Origin: Methylobacterium sp. NMS14P
GTDB taxonomy: Bacteria > Pseudomonadota > Alphaproteobacteria > Rhizobiales > Beijerinckiaceae
DNA: 64,000 nt
Direction of reading: 5' to 3'
NCBI RefSeq assembly: GCF_028583545.1
Contig: NZ_CP087106.1
Coordinates: forward strand, 1,488,001 to 1,552,000
The stretch's first letter is position 1; every line of letters begins with the position of its first letter. The translations under genes and the position numbers were made by a program. This document shows, in pieces, positions 49,915 through 59,997 of the stretch. The notes under the pieces are model-generated. The model made no database searches. It worked only from the letters and a program-made list of their open reading frames with translations, and was not told the DNA's origin.

Positions 49915-52900
49915 CGCAGCCGCGTCCCGGCGAGGAGGCTCGGTCCCCGCAGGAGCTCGCTCGCCGTGACCGGCGCGAGCTCGCCGAAGGTCCGCTGGCC
50001 CGGATCCGACCGGCTGCTCCAGGGCGAGCCGAGGGTCAGGTCGCCGAGGGTCTGCTCCCGGTCCTCGAACTCGACCGCGCCGGTGAACAGGCCCTCCGAG
50101 AAAGTCAGCGACGCCTGGCCGGCGGCGGCGCCCGGGAAGGTCACGGCGCGCTCGATCCACCACACCACCCCGGCATCCTGGGGCGCCCCGAGGGGCCAGC
50201 CCCGGGCGGCCATGCCGCGCAGGCGGTTGGCCTCCACGACGGTCCCGGCGAAGCGGCTCGTGGTCGATGCGGCCGCCTCGGCCTCCGTGAACGCGTAGGT
50301 CTCGCGGGCGAGCTGCGGGAAGGGCTGGACGATCTCGTAGTCGCCGAACAGCGCCCCCCAGGCGGCCAGCGCCCCGGCGTCGAGCTGCAGGGGATGGGCG
50401 AGGCCGATCAGGCCCGGGGCCGCCCCGGTCAGGTCGAGGTCGAGCGGCGCGTCGTCGGCATCCGTGAAGGTCAGGTCCTCGGCCACCCGGAAGGTCAGGC
50501 CCGGGCCGGTCCGCGGGTCGGCATCCGCGAAGGTGGCCCAGACGAGGCGCTGGGCGAGGTGGCGCACGAGCGGGTGCGCGGCGAAGCAGGGGCCGAACAC
50601 CGTCGGCTGGACCCGGCGGGCGCCGGCGAGCATCGCCTCCAGGCGGGCCACCTGCAGGCTCGCCACGGCCCGCGCGTCCTTCTTCAGGGCACCCCAGCGG
50701 GCCACCGCCGCCGCGGCCTTCCCGGCCTCGTCGGCCTTGGCGGGCTTGGGCAGGTCCTTGAGCCTCTGGCCGGCGGCGTCCCGGACCCAGGGCTTCAGGG
50801 TCTCGTCGAACCCGACCCGGAACCCGCGGGGGCCGAAATCGAGGTCGAGGCCGCCGCGCTCGTCGAGGTCGAGGTCGGGGGCGAGGCGGTCGGCCAGCTC
50901 CTCGGGGGTGAGGCCGCGGGCCTCGGCGAGCTGGGCGATCTTCTGCCGGGCCTTCTCCTGGAGCCCCTTGAACTTCAGCTTCTCGGCGATGCCGTTGAGG
51001 TTCATCAGCGCGACGTCGGTGCCGATGTCGACCAGCACGTCGAGGCCGGTGACCGCGCGGGCGTGGGCGGCCTCGCCGGGCCAGCGGCGGATCAGGCGGG
51101 TCAGGTCGCGGGCCGTGGCGTCGGTGCCGAACCAGCCCAGCGCGCGCAGGGCCCAGCCGTCCTTGGAGGGCGTCCCGGCGGCGATCCAGGCGGAGAACAG
51201 GTCCCACGCGAAGGCCGCGAGGCTCGCCTCGGTGCAGGCCTCGCGGACCATCGGCACGCCGGCGTAGACGGCGTCCGGGTTGGTGAAGGACAGCATCTCG
51301 CAGAGGGTCAGGATCGCCGCGTCCGGCAGGGCAGTCCCGTCCCGCAGACGCGGCCGGGTCAGCATGGACGGCACGACCCAGGCGGGCGGCCTGCCGACCT
51401 TGGCGGGGACGCGGGCGAGGGGATCGCGGTCGAGCACCTGCGCGGCCGCCTCGGTCACGTCCGGTGCCTGGTCCGCGTAGCGCGCGGCCACGGAAGCGAT
51501 GAGGGCGCGGCCGTCCGCCCGGTCCTGCGCCAGCACGCGCAGGGCGTGCTCGCCGGCGTCGCGCAGCGCCCCGGGCCGGCCCACGGCGTCGGGCAAGAGT
51601 CGGGTGAGGGCGGTCTCGGGATGGCGGCGCAGCCAGGCCAGGGCCGGCTCGCGGGCCTTCTTGAGCTTCGTGAGGGCGCGAGCGGCGGGCCCTGCGAGGC
51701 GGGCATCGTCCACCGCCAGGACCGCCGGCAGGAGCCCGACCGGATCGGCCTCGACCAGCCCGACGAGGCCCGGCATCGCCCGCTCGCCGAACCGCGCCAG
51801 CATCGCCCACACGATCTCCGGCCACTGCGAGACGTGGAAGCATCCCGCAACGACGCGCGACTGGGCCCAGAGGGCGAGCGCCAGGGGCTCGGGCTGCCGC
51901 TCCAGGCTGCCGACCAGCTGGCGATAGGGCGAGTTCGCCCAGTAGCGGCAGGCCTCGTCGATCTGGGCGACGCGCGCGGCGACCCAGGCGATCAGGGCCG
52001 GCGGATCGTCGCGCGGCGGCTCGGTGAGCGGGGGCGGGATCCGGCTCCAGCCCTGCGTCGGATGGGAAAGCTCGGTGGCCGCCACGAAGGCCGACAGCGC
52101 CTCCGGGCCGTCGAGGGTCACGGCGTTCCGCGCCCGCCAGTAGCTCGGGGCGACCTCCGGCACCGCGTGCGCGAACGGGGTCGGCAGCGGCGCGAGGGCG
52201 AGGACGAGGTCGTCCCGGGTCCGGGCCTTGGCCCGCCAGGGCGGGTCGCGCAGCACCCGCGGCCAGGCGGTGGGCTCCGCGAGGGACACCGCGCGGGCCT
52301 CCGCCAGGGCGTCGAGGATGCCGGCCCCGCGCCCGCCCGACGCCGCGAGCCAGCCGCGGACCCGGTCGATCCCGTGGGCATCGAGCGCCCGGTTCACCCG
52401 GGCGCGCAGGGCGGGCTCGGACCGGCCGCCCGCGAGGGCGGCGAGGCAGCGGGGCAGGATCGCGGCGGGATCGGCCTCCAGCGCCGCGTCGAGGGCCGCC
52501 GCGACGGGCTTCTCGTGGAGATGGGGCAGCAGGACCGGCAGCGCGCCGGCCTCCCCGGTCGACAGGATCGCCAGGGCGACCGTGCGGCGCTGCTCGTCGA
52601 GGGCGTAGTGCAGCAGCCAGTCGAGGGCCGGCAGGGCCGGCTGCCCGGCGGCGCGGGCCACCGCCAGCAGGGTCGCGGCCGCCTCGGCCGCGTCGAGGGC
52701 GCAGTAGACGAAGTAGAGGTGGTAGCTGCGCTTGGCGCGCCAGGCCGCGACCGCCTCCGGCGCCGCGTCGGCGAGGAGCGGCAGGTAGACCGTGTCGGCC
52801 GCCACGTCGATCCCGGCGGAGGCGGCCTCGACGACCGCGCGGGGCTGGAGCGGGTGCGGGGCGGGCCGGTCGTCGGCCAGGATGAACGCGAAGGCGCAGG

Positions 52901-53780
52901 CCGCCGACCAGTCGTGGTCCTCGGCGATCCGCGCGTTCAGGAGCGCGACCGCGGCGTCGTACTCGGCCTCCGGGGCGTGCACGAGGGCGGCCCGCAGGGC
53001 GAGGTGGAGCGGCTCGGCCCAGGACAGGCGCTGGTAGGCGCGCGGCGTCTTCGGGGTCGGGCGGCGCCGGTCGGCCAGCCGGGCGACGGCCTCCGTGCCG
53101 CCCTGGACCACGGCGTAGCGCAGGACCGCCTCCAGCGCCCGCCGCAGGACGGCGTCGCCGGTGGCGGCCCGAGACGGGTTCGCCTGTCGGCGCGCCTCCG
53201 CGGCGTCGACGATCGCGTCCAGCCAGGCGGCGAGGCCGTCCCGGTCCGGCGGCGTTCCGGCGAGGCGCGCGGCCTCGGCATCGCCGAGCGCGGCCGCCAG
53301 CGGCGCCGCGATCGCCTGCCAGGCCTCCGCCGCGTCCGGGCGCGGACCGGGGCGCAGGCGGGTCGGCAGCGGCTCCGCCTCGAAGACCGCGGCCGGGGCG
53401 GGGGGCGGGACGGGCTCCGCCGGGGCGGCCGGCGGGGGCTCGACGGGCGGCGGGGCGGCGGCCGGATCCGCGGCTGTCTCGCCGACTGTCTCGCCGACTG
53501 TCTCGCCGACCGGCCCGGTCGCCTGTGCCGGAGCGGGCTTCCGGGCTGGGGCCTGGGCTGGGGCGGGAGCCGCTCCGTCGGCGCGGACGTAGCCCTTGGC
53601 GGTCTTCTCGCGGACGAGCTTGTCCTTCTCCTTCGCGGCCGCGGCCGCGTCGGCGCAGGTCTTGTCCTTGCTCTGGCCCTGGGTGCCGAGGCGCCCGAAC
53701 CGGACGGTGAGCGTCGGGCCGGAGACGCCGACCTCCCAGAACTTGGCCGCGCTGCCCTCGACCAGTTCGTAGCGTTCCAT
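49911..53780 (-). CDS. WGR-DUF4132 giant protein, copy 1 (YehI/MolR-like)
   Basis: 1289 residues. WGR domain at residues 1-~65 (ERYELVEGSAAKFWEVGV, VRFGRLGTQGQSK), then an Ala/Pro-rich linker (~70-150) with a 12-base-repeat-encoded Val-Gly-Glu-Thr run, a very long helical body, and the DUF4132 region near the C-terminus (ARGLTPEELADRLAPDLDLDERGGLDLDFGPRGFRVGFDETLKPWV). The E. coli relative YehI belongs to the so-called MolR group. The neighbouring gene is a diverged copy. Biochemical function unknown; WGR suggests nucleic-acid sensing. Confidence 0.9.
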   Translation of the reverse strand: MERYELVEGSAAKFWEVGVSGPTLTVRFGRLGTQGQSKDKTCADAAAAAKEKDKLVREKTAKGYVRADGAAPAPAQAPARKPAPAQATGPVGETVGETVGETAADPAAAPPPVEPPPAAPAEPVPPPAPAAVFEAEPLPTRLRPGPRPDAAEAWQAIAAPLAAALGDAEAARLAGTPPDRDGLAAWLDAIVDAAEARRQANPSRAATGDAVLRRALEAVLRYAVVQGGTEAVARLADRRRPTPKTPRAYQRLSWAEPLHLALRAALVHAPEAEYDAAVALLNARIAEDHDWSAACAFAFILADDRPAPHPLQPRAVVEAASAGIDVAADTVYLPLLADAAPEAVAAWRAKRSYHLYFVYCALDAAEAAATLLAVARAAGQPALPALDWLLHYALDEQRRTVALAILSTGEAGALPVLLPHLHEKPVAAALDAALEADPAAILPRCLAALAGGRSEPALRARVNRALDAHGIDRVRGWLAASGGRGAGILDALAEARAVSLAEPTAWPRVLRDPPWRAKARTRDDLVLALAPLPTPFAHAVPEVAPSYWRARNAVTLDGPEALSAFVAATELSHPTQGWSRIPPPLTEPPRDDPPALIAWVAARVAQIDEACRYWANSPYRQLVGSLERQPEPLALALWAQSRVVAGCFHVSQWPEIVWAMLARFGERAMPGLVGLVEADPVGLLPAVLAVDDARLAGPAARALTKLKKAREPALAWLRRHPETALTRLLPDAVGRPGALRDAGEHALRVLAQDRADGRALIASVAARYADQAPDVTEAAAQVLDRDPLARVPAKVGRPPAWVVPSMLTRPRLRDGTALPDAAILTLCEMLSFTNPDAVYAGVPMVREACTEASLAAFAWDLFSAWIAAGTPSKDGWALRALGWFGTDATARDLTRLIRRWPGEAAHARAVTGLDVLVDIGTDVALMNLNGIAEKLKFKGLQEKARQKIAQLAEARGLTPEELADRLAPDLDLDERGGLDLDFGPRGFRVGFDETLKPWVRDAAGQRLKDLPKPAKADEAGKAAAAVARWGALKKDARAVASLQVARLEAMLAGARRVQPTVFGPCFAAHPLVRHLAQRLVWATFADADPRTGPGLTFRVAEDLTFTDADDAPLDLDLTGAAPGLIGLAHPLQLDAGALAAWGALFGDYEIVQPFPQLARETYAFTEAEAAASTTSRFAGTVVEANRLRGMAARGWPLGAPQDAGVVWWIERAVTFPGAAAGQASLTFSEGLFTGAVEFEDREQTLGDLTLGSPWSSRSDPGQRTFGELAPVTASELLRGPSLLAGTRLR

Positions 53781-53794
53781 GGGCTGTCTCCCTC

Positions 53795-56700
53795 TCACGC
53801 GTCGCCGGCGGCGGCGAGCAGGCTCGGCGTCCGCAGGACCTCGCTCGCGGTCACCGGGTCGAGGTCGCCGAACCGGTGGGTCGCCGCGGCGCGCCAGCCG
53901 GTCTCCGACAGGGTCAGGGTCCGCAGCGTCTGGATCCCGTCGCCCTCCGGGCCGGGCCGGTGCCAGAACCCGTCCTCGAATCGGAGGACCGCGACGAGGC
54001 GGGTGCCGTCGGGCAGCGCGACCGGGCGCTGCACCGCATGGACGTGCTCGCTCCCCGTGTCGGTCGACCAGCCCTGGGGCCGCAGCCCCCGCAGGCGGCG
54101 GCCGCCCACCCGGACCCCGTCGAAGCGGTGGGTCTCGGCGGCGCCCCGCTCGGCCTCGGTGAACGCGAAGGTCTCGCGGGCGAGCTGCGGGAACGGCTGG
54201 GCGATCTCGTAATCGGCGAACAGGCCGCTCCAGGCGGCCCGTGCCTCCGGGTCGAGGTGCAGGGGGTGGACGAGGCCGACCACGCCCTCGGCCGCCGCGA
54301 CGTCGAGGGCGAGGGCGTCGTCCGCGGCGTCGGTCGGCGCGAGATCCTCCGCGAGGCGGAAGACGCGCGCCGGCGGCGTCGCGGGCGCGGCGTCCGGGTA
54401 GAGGCCCCAGACGAGCCGCCCGGCGAGGTGGCGGATCAGCGGGTGGGCGGCGAAGAACGGCCAGAACACCCCGGGGGCGACGCGGCGCTGGGACGCCAGC
54501 ATGGCCTCGAGCCGGGTGACCTGCAGGCCGGCCGCGGCCTCCGCGTCCTTGCGCAGGGCCGCCCAGTGCCGGGACGCCGCCCTGGCGGATTCGAGATCGT
54601 CCGCCTTGGTCGGGCGGGGCAGGGCGGCGAGCCGCCGGCCCTCGGCGTCGCGCAGGACGGGCTTCAGGGTCTCGTCGAAGCCGACCCGGAACCGGCGCTC
54701 CCCGAAGGACAGGTCGAGCCCGCCGCGCGCGTCGAGGCCGAGATCGGGGGAGAGCCGGTCGGCGAGGTCGACCTCGTCGAGGCCGCGAGCCTCGGCGGCG
54801 TCGACGATGGCGGCGCGGGCGGCCTCGCGCAGTTGCAGCAGCGGGCTCTTCTCGGCGATGGCGCTGAGGTTCATCAGCGCCACGTCGGTGCCGATCCCGG
54901 CGAGCACGGCGATGCCGGCCCGGCCGCGGGGCTTCAGGCCGGCCTGCCCCCAGGCGCGGATCTGCCGGGTGAGGTCGCGGGCGGCGTGGTCGCCGCCGAT
55001 CAGGGCGAGCGCCTGCAGGGCCCACTCCCCCGTCGCCTTCGCGCCGGCCGCGATCCACGCCCGGAACAGCGCGACCGCGAAGGCGTCGAGGCTCTCCGGC
55101 GTGCAGGCGGCGCGGACCTGCGCGACGCCCGCGTAGGGCGTGAGCGGGTCCGAGAAGGCGAGCATCTCGCACAGGGCGGCGACGGCGGCGTCGGGCAGGG
55201 CGCCCCCGCTCCGCAGGACCGGGCGGGGCAGGGCGGCGGGGACCACCCAGTCGGGGAGCTTCGGCGGCTTGGACGGCACCTGCTCCAGCGGGTCGCTGTC
55301 GACGCCGGCGGCCACCGCCCCGGGGACGCCGGGATCCCGCTCCGCGTAGGCCGCGACGGCGCCGTCGAGGGCGGCGCGTCCCGCGGGCTCGGCGGCGAGG
55401 AAGCGCAGGGCCGCGTCGGCCGCGTCGCGGTCCGGGCCGGCGGGCCCGAGGGTCTCGGGCAGGAGCCGCAGCGCGGCGGTGCGGGGATGGGCGCGCAGCC
55501 ACGCCGCCGCGGCCGGCCGGAGCTTGCGGGTGCGGTGGAAGGCCCGGGCGGCGACCGGGGCGAGGTCGGCGGCGTCCACCGGCTCGACCTCCGGCAGGAG
55601 CTGCGCCGGATCCGCCGCGACGAGGCGGACGAGGCCGGGCACGGCCCGCGCGCCGAAGCGCGACAGCATCACCGCGATGGTGCGCCGCCACGCGACGTAG
55701 TGGGCGCGCTGCGGCCCGGTCTTCTCCCACAGCATCAGCGCCAGGGGTTCGGGCTGCCACCCGACCATCCGGAACCAGGGCCCGTAGTTGAAGTAGAAGA
55801 AGCCGGTGAACGCGTCGCGATCCAGGTCGAGCCGGCGGTCGAGCCAGGCCAGGGCGGTGGCCGGATCCGCGTCGGCGGCGGGCACTGGCTCGGCCGGCGG
55901 CGGGATCGGCATGTCGTAGAGGGCCTCCGCCTCGGTGGCGCGGATCCGCGCCGCGAGGTCCGTCATGGACTCCACCAGCGTCCCGGCCTCGAAGTAGAAG
56001 GTGCTGCGGTCGAGGGCCTCGTCGGGGTCGAAGCCGTGCGCGAAGGGCGTCGGGATCGGCGCCACCGCCCGTTCCGACCGGGCGCGCGCGGCCCCGCGCC
56101 GCCGCCAGGGCGGGTCCCGGAGCACGGGCGGCAGGGCCTCCGGCGCCGCCCGCGGCGCGCTGCCGGGGGCGAGCAGCCGGTCCAGGCGCCCCGCGCCCCG
56201 GGCCCCGTCGGCCGCCGCCCAGGCGCGGGCGACCGCGTGCCCGTGGCGCGCGGCGAGCGTCACGGCCCGGGGGCCGTAGGCGGGCTCCCCCTTGCCGTGG
56301 AGCGCGCCGAGATAGGACCGCAGCATCCAGTCGGGGAAGGCCGCGTCGGCGGCGTCGAGGGCGTCGCGGACCAGCTTGGTGCCCACGAAGGGCAGGAGCG
56401 CGTCGAGGGCGTCGGCGGCGCGGGTCTCCAGCAGGGCCCGGGCGACGATCGTGCGCTCGGGGCCGACCGCCCCCTCCAGGAGCCAGACGAGGCCGGGGGT
56501 GGCCGGCTCGCCGGCCGCGTCGGCGACGGCGATCACCGTCGCGGCGGCCTCCTCGGCCCCGACATCGCAGGTCGCCAGCGTCGCCCGGTGATACGGCGCG
56601 GCGTACCAGGGCGCGGCCTGAGCGGGCGGCAGGTCGACGATCAGCGGCAGGGCCGCGTGGGACGTGCCGTAGGCCTTAGGATCCGGCGGGTCGCAGCGCG

Positions 56701-57649
56701 CCAGCACCGCGCCGGCGGAGAGGGCGTGGTCGGCGCCGGGCCGGTCGTCCGCGAAGACCGCCGCGAGCCAGCGGGCGAGGGTGGGCTCCGGCTCCGCCGC
56801 GGCGAGCCGGAGGGCCGCCTCCAAGGCCTCCGCGTACGCCGCCTCGGGAGCGGAGGTCAGGGCGGCGCGGACGCCGCACGCGGTGGGGAGGTCCCAGGCC
56901 GAGACCGGCAGGGAGCCGTAGCGGCCGGAGGGGCGGGGCCGCAGCCGGTCGAACAGGGCCACGAGCGTCCCCCCGGTGCCGGAGCGGGCCACGAGCCAGC
57001 GGGCGAGATGCGTGAACGCCGCCCGGGCCGCCGGCCCCTGCGGTCCGGGCTTGGCGCCCCAGGGGCGCTGGCTCAGCGCCGGGCAGGCAGCCTCGATCCG
57101 CTCCAGCCAGGCGCGGACCTCGTCCGGGTCGAGGGCCGGCGGCGCGCCGTCGAGCCGGGCGGCGAGGGCCTCGGCCTGCGCGCGCGCCTCGTCCGGGGCG
57201 TCCGCCAGCAGCGGGCGGATCCGCGCCGCGAAGGCGGCCCAGTCGGCCGCGGCGTCGAGGGGCGCGCCGGGACGGCCGCGCGTGGGCAGGGGCGTGCCGG
57301 TGAAGATCGGGACGCGGGGCGCCTCCGCACTGGCGGCGGGGGCGGGCGGGGCCTCGGCGGACTCCGGATCGGCGCCCCGCGCATCGGCGGCCCGGGCCGT
57401 CGCCTCGATACCGGAGGCCGGATCCGGCTCGGCGGGCGCCGGGTCGCCGGCCGGGCGATAGCCCTTGCCGGTCTTCTCCCGCACCAGCCGGTCGCGCTCG
57501 GCCTGAGCCGCCTGCGCGCTCGGGAACTGCTTGGTCTTGGACTGCCCCTGCGTGCCGATCCGGCCGAATCTCACGATGAGAACGCTGTCCTCGGTTCCGG
57601 CCTCCCAGAACTTCGCCGATGATCCCGCCGTCAGCTCGTAACGCTGCAT
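53795..57649 (-). CDS. WGR-DUF4132 giant protein, copy 2 (YehI/MolR-like)
   Basis: 1284 residues, same architecture as the next gene downstream: WGR (QRYELTAGSSAKFWEAGTEDS, VRFGRIGTQGQSKTK), Pro/Ala linker, long helical body, DUF4132 (ARGLDEVDLADRLSPDLGLDARGGLDLSFGERRFRVGFDETLKPVL). The two copies align along their whole length but differ at most positions, so the duplication is old and both have been kept. The gap to copy 1 is 14 bases. The gene ends at 53795 and starts at ATG 57649. Confidence 0.9.
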   Translation of the reverse strand: MQRYELTAGSSAKFWEAGTEDSVLIVRFGRIGTQGQSKTKQFPSAQAAQAERDRLVREKTGKGYRPAGDPAPAEPDPASGIEATARAADARGADPESAEAPPAPAASAEAPRVPIFTGTPLPTRGRPGAPLDAAADWAAFAARIRPLLADAPDEARAQAEALAARLDGAPPALDPDEVRAWLERIEAACPALSQRPWGAKPGPQGPAARAAFTHLARWLVARSGTGGTLVALFDRLRPRPSGRYGSLPVSAWDLPTACGVRAALTSAPEAAYAEALEAALRLAAAEPEPTLARWLAAVFADDRPGADHALSAGAVLARCDPPDPKAYGTSHAALPLIVDLPPAQAAPWYAAPYHRATLATCDVGAEEAAATVIAVADAAGEPATPGLVWLLEGAVGPERTIVARALLETRAADALDALLPFVGTKLVRDALDAADAAFPDWMLRSYLGALHGKGEPAYGPRAVTLAARHGHAVARAWAAADGARGAGRLDRLLAPGSAPRAAPEALPPVLRDPPWRRRGAARARSERAVAPIPTPFAHGFDPDEALDRSTFYFEAGTLVESMTDLAARIRATEAEALYDMPIPPPAEPVPAADADPATALAWLDRRLDLDRDAFTGFFYFNYGPWFRMVGWQPEPLALMLWEKTGPQRAHYVAWRRTIAVMLSRFGARAVPGLVRLVAADPAQLLPEVEPVDAADLAPVAARAFHRTRKLRPAAAAWLRAHPRTAALRLLPETLGPAGPDRDAADAALRFLAAEPAGRAALDGAVAAYAERDPGVPGAVAAGVDSDPLEQVPSKPPKLPDWVVPAALPRPVLRSGGALPDAAVAALCEMLAFSDPLTPYAGVAQVRAACTPESLDAFAVALFRAWIAAGAKATGEWALQALALIGGDHAARDLTRQIRAWGQAGLKPRGRAGIAVLAGIGTDVALMNLSAIAEKSPLLQLREAARAAIVDAAEARGLDEVDLADRLSPDLGLDARGGLDLSFGERRFRVGFDETLKPVLRDAEGRRLAALPRPTKADDLESARAASRHWAALRKDAEAAAGLQVTRLEAMLASQRRVAPGVFWPFFAAHPLIRHLAGRLVWGLYPDAAPATPPARVFRLAEDLAPTDAADDALALDVAAAEGVVGLVHPLHLDPEARAAWSGLFADYEIAQPFPQLARETFAFTEAERGAAETHRFDGVRVGGRRLRGLRPQGWSTDTGSEHVHAVQRPVALPDGTRLVAVLRFEDGFWHRPGPEGDGIQTLRTLTLSETGWRAAATHRFGDLDPVTASEVLRTPSLLAAAGDA

Positions 57650-57696
57650 GCAGTCCTCTCCCGGTGGCGCGGCGGTAAAATTTTCCTTGTCGCGGC

Positions 57697-59997
57697 TCAG
57701 GTCAACCCGTAGCGGGCGAGCCGCGCCGCGACCCGCGCCTCGCGGGCCAGGGCCTCGGCCTGATCGGCCGGGCGGGCGCGCTGGCGCATCCAGGCCAGGG
57801 CCTCGACCTCGGCCCGGGCCTCGCCGAGGCCGCTCCGGCGCAGGATCGCGACGGCGATGCGCTCGCGCTCCCGGGGCGGGAACCACGCGAAGGCCATCCG
57901 GAGCGACGGCAGCGCCCGCAGGAAATCCGCGTCGCCCCAAGCGGCCACCAGCCCCTCGACGACGGCGAGGGTCGCGTCGGCGGCGATCTCCTCGCGGGCG
58001 AGGGCGAACAGGCCGGCGAGGAAGTCGCCGAGCGTCGTGGGCAGGCCGAAGCGGCGCAGCCAGGCCAGGGCGGCCTCCGGGTCCGATCCGGCCGCGCCGC
58101 AGGCGACCCGGAAGCCGAGCGCCGCCCCCGCGAGGGCCGGCGGCGTCTCCGGATCGGCGAGGCGGCGGCCGAGCATGGCGGAGAACGGCGCGCGCAGGTC
58201 ATCGAGGCCCGGAATCTCCGCGCCGACCTCGCGGAACAGGTCGCGGCAGGCGAGGACCAGCGGGACGGCGCCGAGCCCCGCGCGCGGGTCCCGGACGGCC
58301 TCGACGACGAACAGCGCCCGGGCCGCCAGGACGGCGCAGAGGCGGGCGAGGGCCGGCCGCGCCGGCGCGAAGGCGTCGCCGAACCGGTACAGCCGCACGA
58401 TCCCGGCCCCGGCGGCGCCGAGGGCGGCGGCGTCGTGCGCCGCCGCGATGCCCGCGCTCAGGCGGGCGAGCAGCTCGCCCTCCAGGGTGAGGCCGGCGAA
58501 CAGCGCGTCGGACAGGGCGCCGGTGAGGATTCCGAGGGAATCGGGCGCCGCCTCGACCCGGGCGGTGATCCGGGCGGACGCGGCCATCTCCAGGGTCCCG
58601 CCCCAGAGCGAGGCCTCGATCAGGGCGCCGAGCCAGTGCGGGTGGCGCACGAGCGTGAAGCGCTCCCGCGGCAGGCCGGGCTCGGCCCGGTCCGGGCCCT
58701 CGCGGGCGATCCCCGGCAGCCCGAGTAGCACCAGCCGGTGCAGCAGGTGCGCCCGCGCCCGGTCGCCCGGCGCGGCCCAGTCGAGGTCGACATGGCGTCG
58801 CGCCGGCCCGGGCTCCAGGTCGGCGGCGCGCAGGCGCTCGGCGACGTCGGCCACGAGGGGCGGCTGCCGGGTGCCGGAGGCGAGGCGTCCCTCGCGCGGG
58901 CCGGTGAGCGCCCGCAGCATCGCGGCGAGCGCGGGGTGGCCGGGCGCGGCGGCGCCGGCCGCCCAGGCCGGCGGGCTGTCGAGGGCGTCCTTCACCAGGG
59001 CGGCGAGGGCCGCGTCGATCAGGTCGGCGCGCAGAATCGCCGGATGGGCGCGCAGCCGGGCGAGGGCCTCGGCGTGGACCCGCCAGGCGACGCGGTCGGC
59101 GGTGGAGACGACCTGCCCGGCCTCGCGCAGGGCCGCGGTGATCGCCGTCATCGCCCAGTCGGCCGCGGGAGCGAGGCCCGACTCGGCCACGCGCTCGTAG
59201 TAGCCCGGCGCCGGCATGCCGGCCGCGTAGCCCGAGAACCGGTCGAGCCGGGGATAGGCGTAGGGCACCACGTAGCTGCCGGTGCGCAGGTCCGGCTCCG
59301 GCGGCGCCGGCTCGGGCCGGGTCCCGTCCGCCCCCGCGGCGTGGCGCCGGACGGCGTCCGCGTGCCAGCCGCCGCAGACGAGGACGACCGGCCGGTCGCC
59401 GGCCGCCCGCAGGGCGTGGGCCGCGTAGGCGCCCATGAAGCGCTCGCGGGCCTCCTCGGCGGGATCGTCCGTGCCGGGCGGGCGCAGCAGGGCGAAGTAG
59501 CGGTCGAGCCGGGCGGGCAGCTCCGCCTCGGGCGCCGCTTCGGCGAGGACGTCCCAGAGGGCGTCCTGGTCGGCGACGCCGAGGGCGGCGGCGAGCGCCC
59601 GCTCGGCCGCCTCGGCGCGGGCCCCGTGCGGGTCGGCGTAGCGGTTGGCGCGGCGCCCGAAGGCCGGATCCCAGGCCGGCAGGTCGCAGAACAGCGTCTC
59701 GGCACCGACCGCCCGGCCCGCCTCCAGGGCCTGCCATTCCGGCGAGAAGGCGCAGAACGGCGTGTAGGAGGCGGCGCTGCCCGCCGCGTCGGCCCGGAAC
59801 GAGAAGATCGCCACCGGCAGGTCGTGGCCGAGGGCGAGGTCGGGCAGGTGCGGGTTGAAGTCGACCGGCCCCTCGATCAGCACGCAGGCCGGCCGCAGCG
59901 CCGTGATCGTCCGCCGGACGAGCCCGGCGCAGGCCGGGGAATGGTGGCGCACGCCGATGACGGTCAGGCGGCCGGGATCCGGCGCGGGACCGCTCAT
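57697..59997 (-). CDS. DUF5682-family protein (YehM-like)
   Basis: 766 residues. The opening GRLTVIGVRHHSPACAGLVRRTI and ACVLIEGPVDFNPHLPDLAL are the DUF5682 signature: a domain of unknown activity with conserved His/Glu residues resembling the TraB/haem-uptake group fold. The middle and C-terminus are helical. ATG 59997 overlaps the AAA gene stop (ATGA). In E. coli YehM is encoded directly after the MoxR-like YehL, the same order as here. Confidence 0.87.
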   Translation of the reverse strand: MSGPAPDPGRLTVIGVRHHSPACAGLVRRTITALRPACVLIEGPVDFNPHLPDLALGHDLPVAIFSFRADAAGSAASYTPFCAFSPEWQALEAGRAVGAETLFCDLPAWDPAFGRRANRYADPHGARAEAAERALAAALGVADQDALWDVLAEAAPEAELPARLDRYFALLRPPGTDDPAEEARERFMGAYAAHALRAAGDRPVVLVCGGWHADAVRRHAAGADGTRPEPAPPEPDLRTGSYVVPYAYPRLDRFSGYAAGMPAPGYYERVAESGLAPAADWAMTAITAALREAGQVVSTADRVAWRVHAEALARLRAHPAILRADLIDAALAALVKDALDSPPAWAAGAAAPGHPALAAMLRALTGPREGRLASGTRQPPLVADVAERLRAADLEPGPARRHVDLDWAAPGDRARAHLLHRLVLLGLPGIAREGPDRAEPGLPRERFTLVRHPHWLGALIEASLWGGTLEMAASARITARVEAAPDSLGILTGALSDALFAGLTLEGELLARLSAGIAAAHDAAALGAAGAGIVRLYRFGDAFAPARPALARLCAVLAARALFVVEAVRDPRAGLGAVPLVLACRDLFREVGAEIPGLDDLRAPFSAMLGRRLADPETPPALAGAALGFRVACGAAGSDPEAALAWLRRFGLPTTLGDFLAGLFALAREEIAADATLAVVEGLVAAWGDADFLRALPSLRMAFAWFPPRERERIAVAILRRSGLGEARAEVEALAWMRQRARPADQAEALAREARVAARLARYGLT

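Noticed and set aside
53465..53520. Frameshift in the first WGR-DUF4132 gene
   Set aside because: The repeated Val-Gly-Glu-Thr run looked like an error, but the 12-base units keep the frame and the domains on both sides are intact.
50394..57622. Two ~1250-codon open frames antisense to the WGR-DUF4132 genes
   Set aside because: No domain motifs, Arg/Gly/Gln-rich translation, and exact antisense to genes with clear WGR and DUF4132 signatures.
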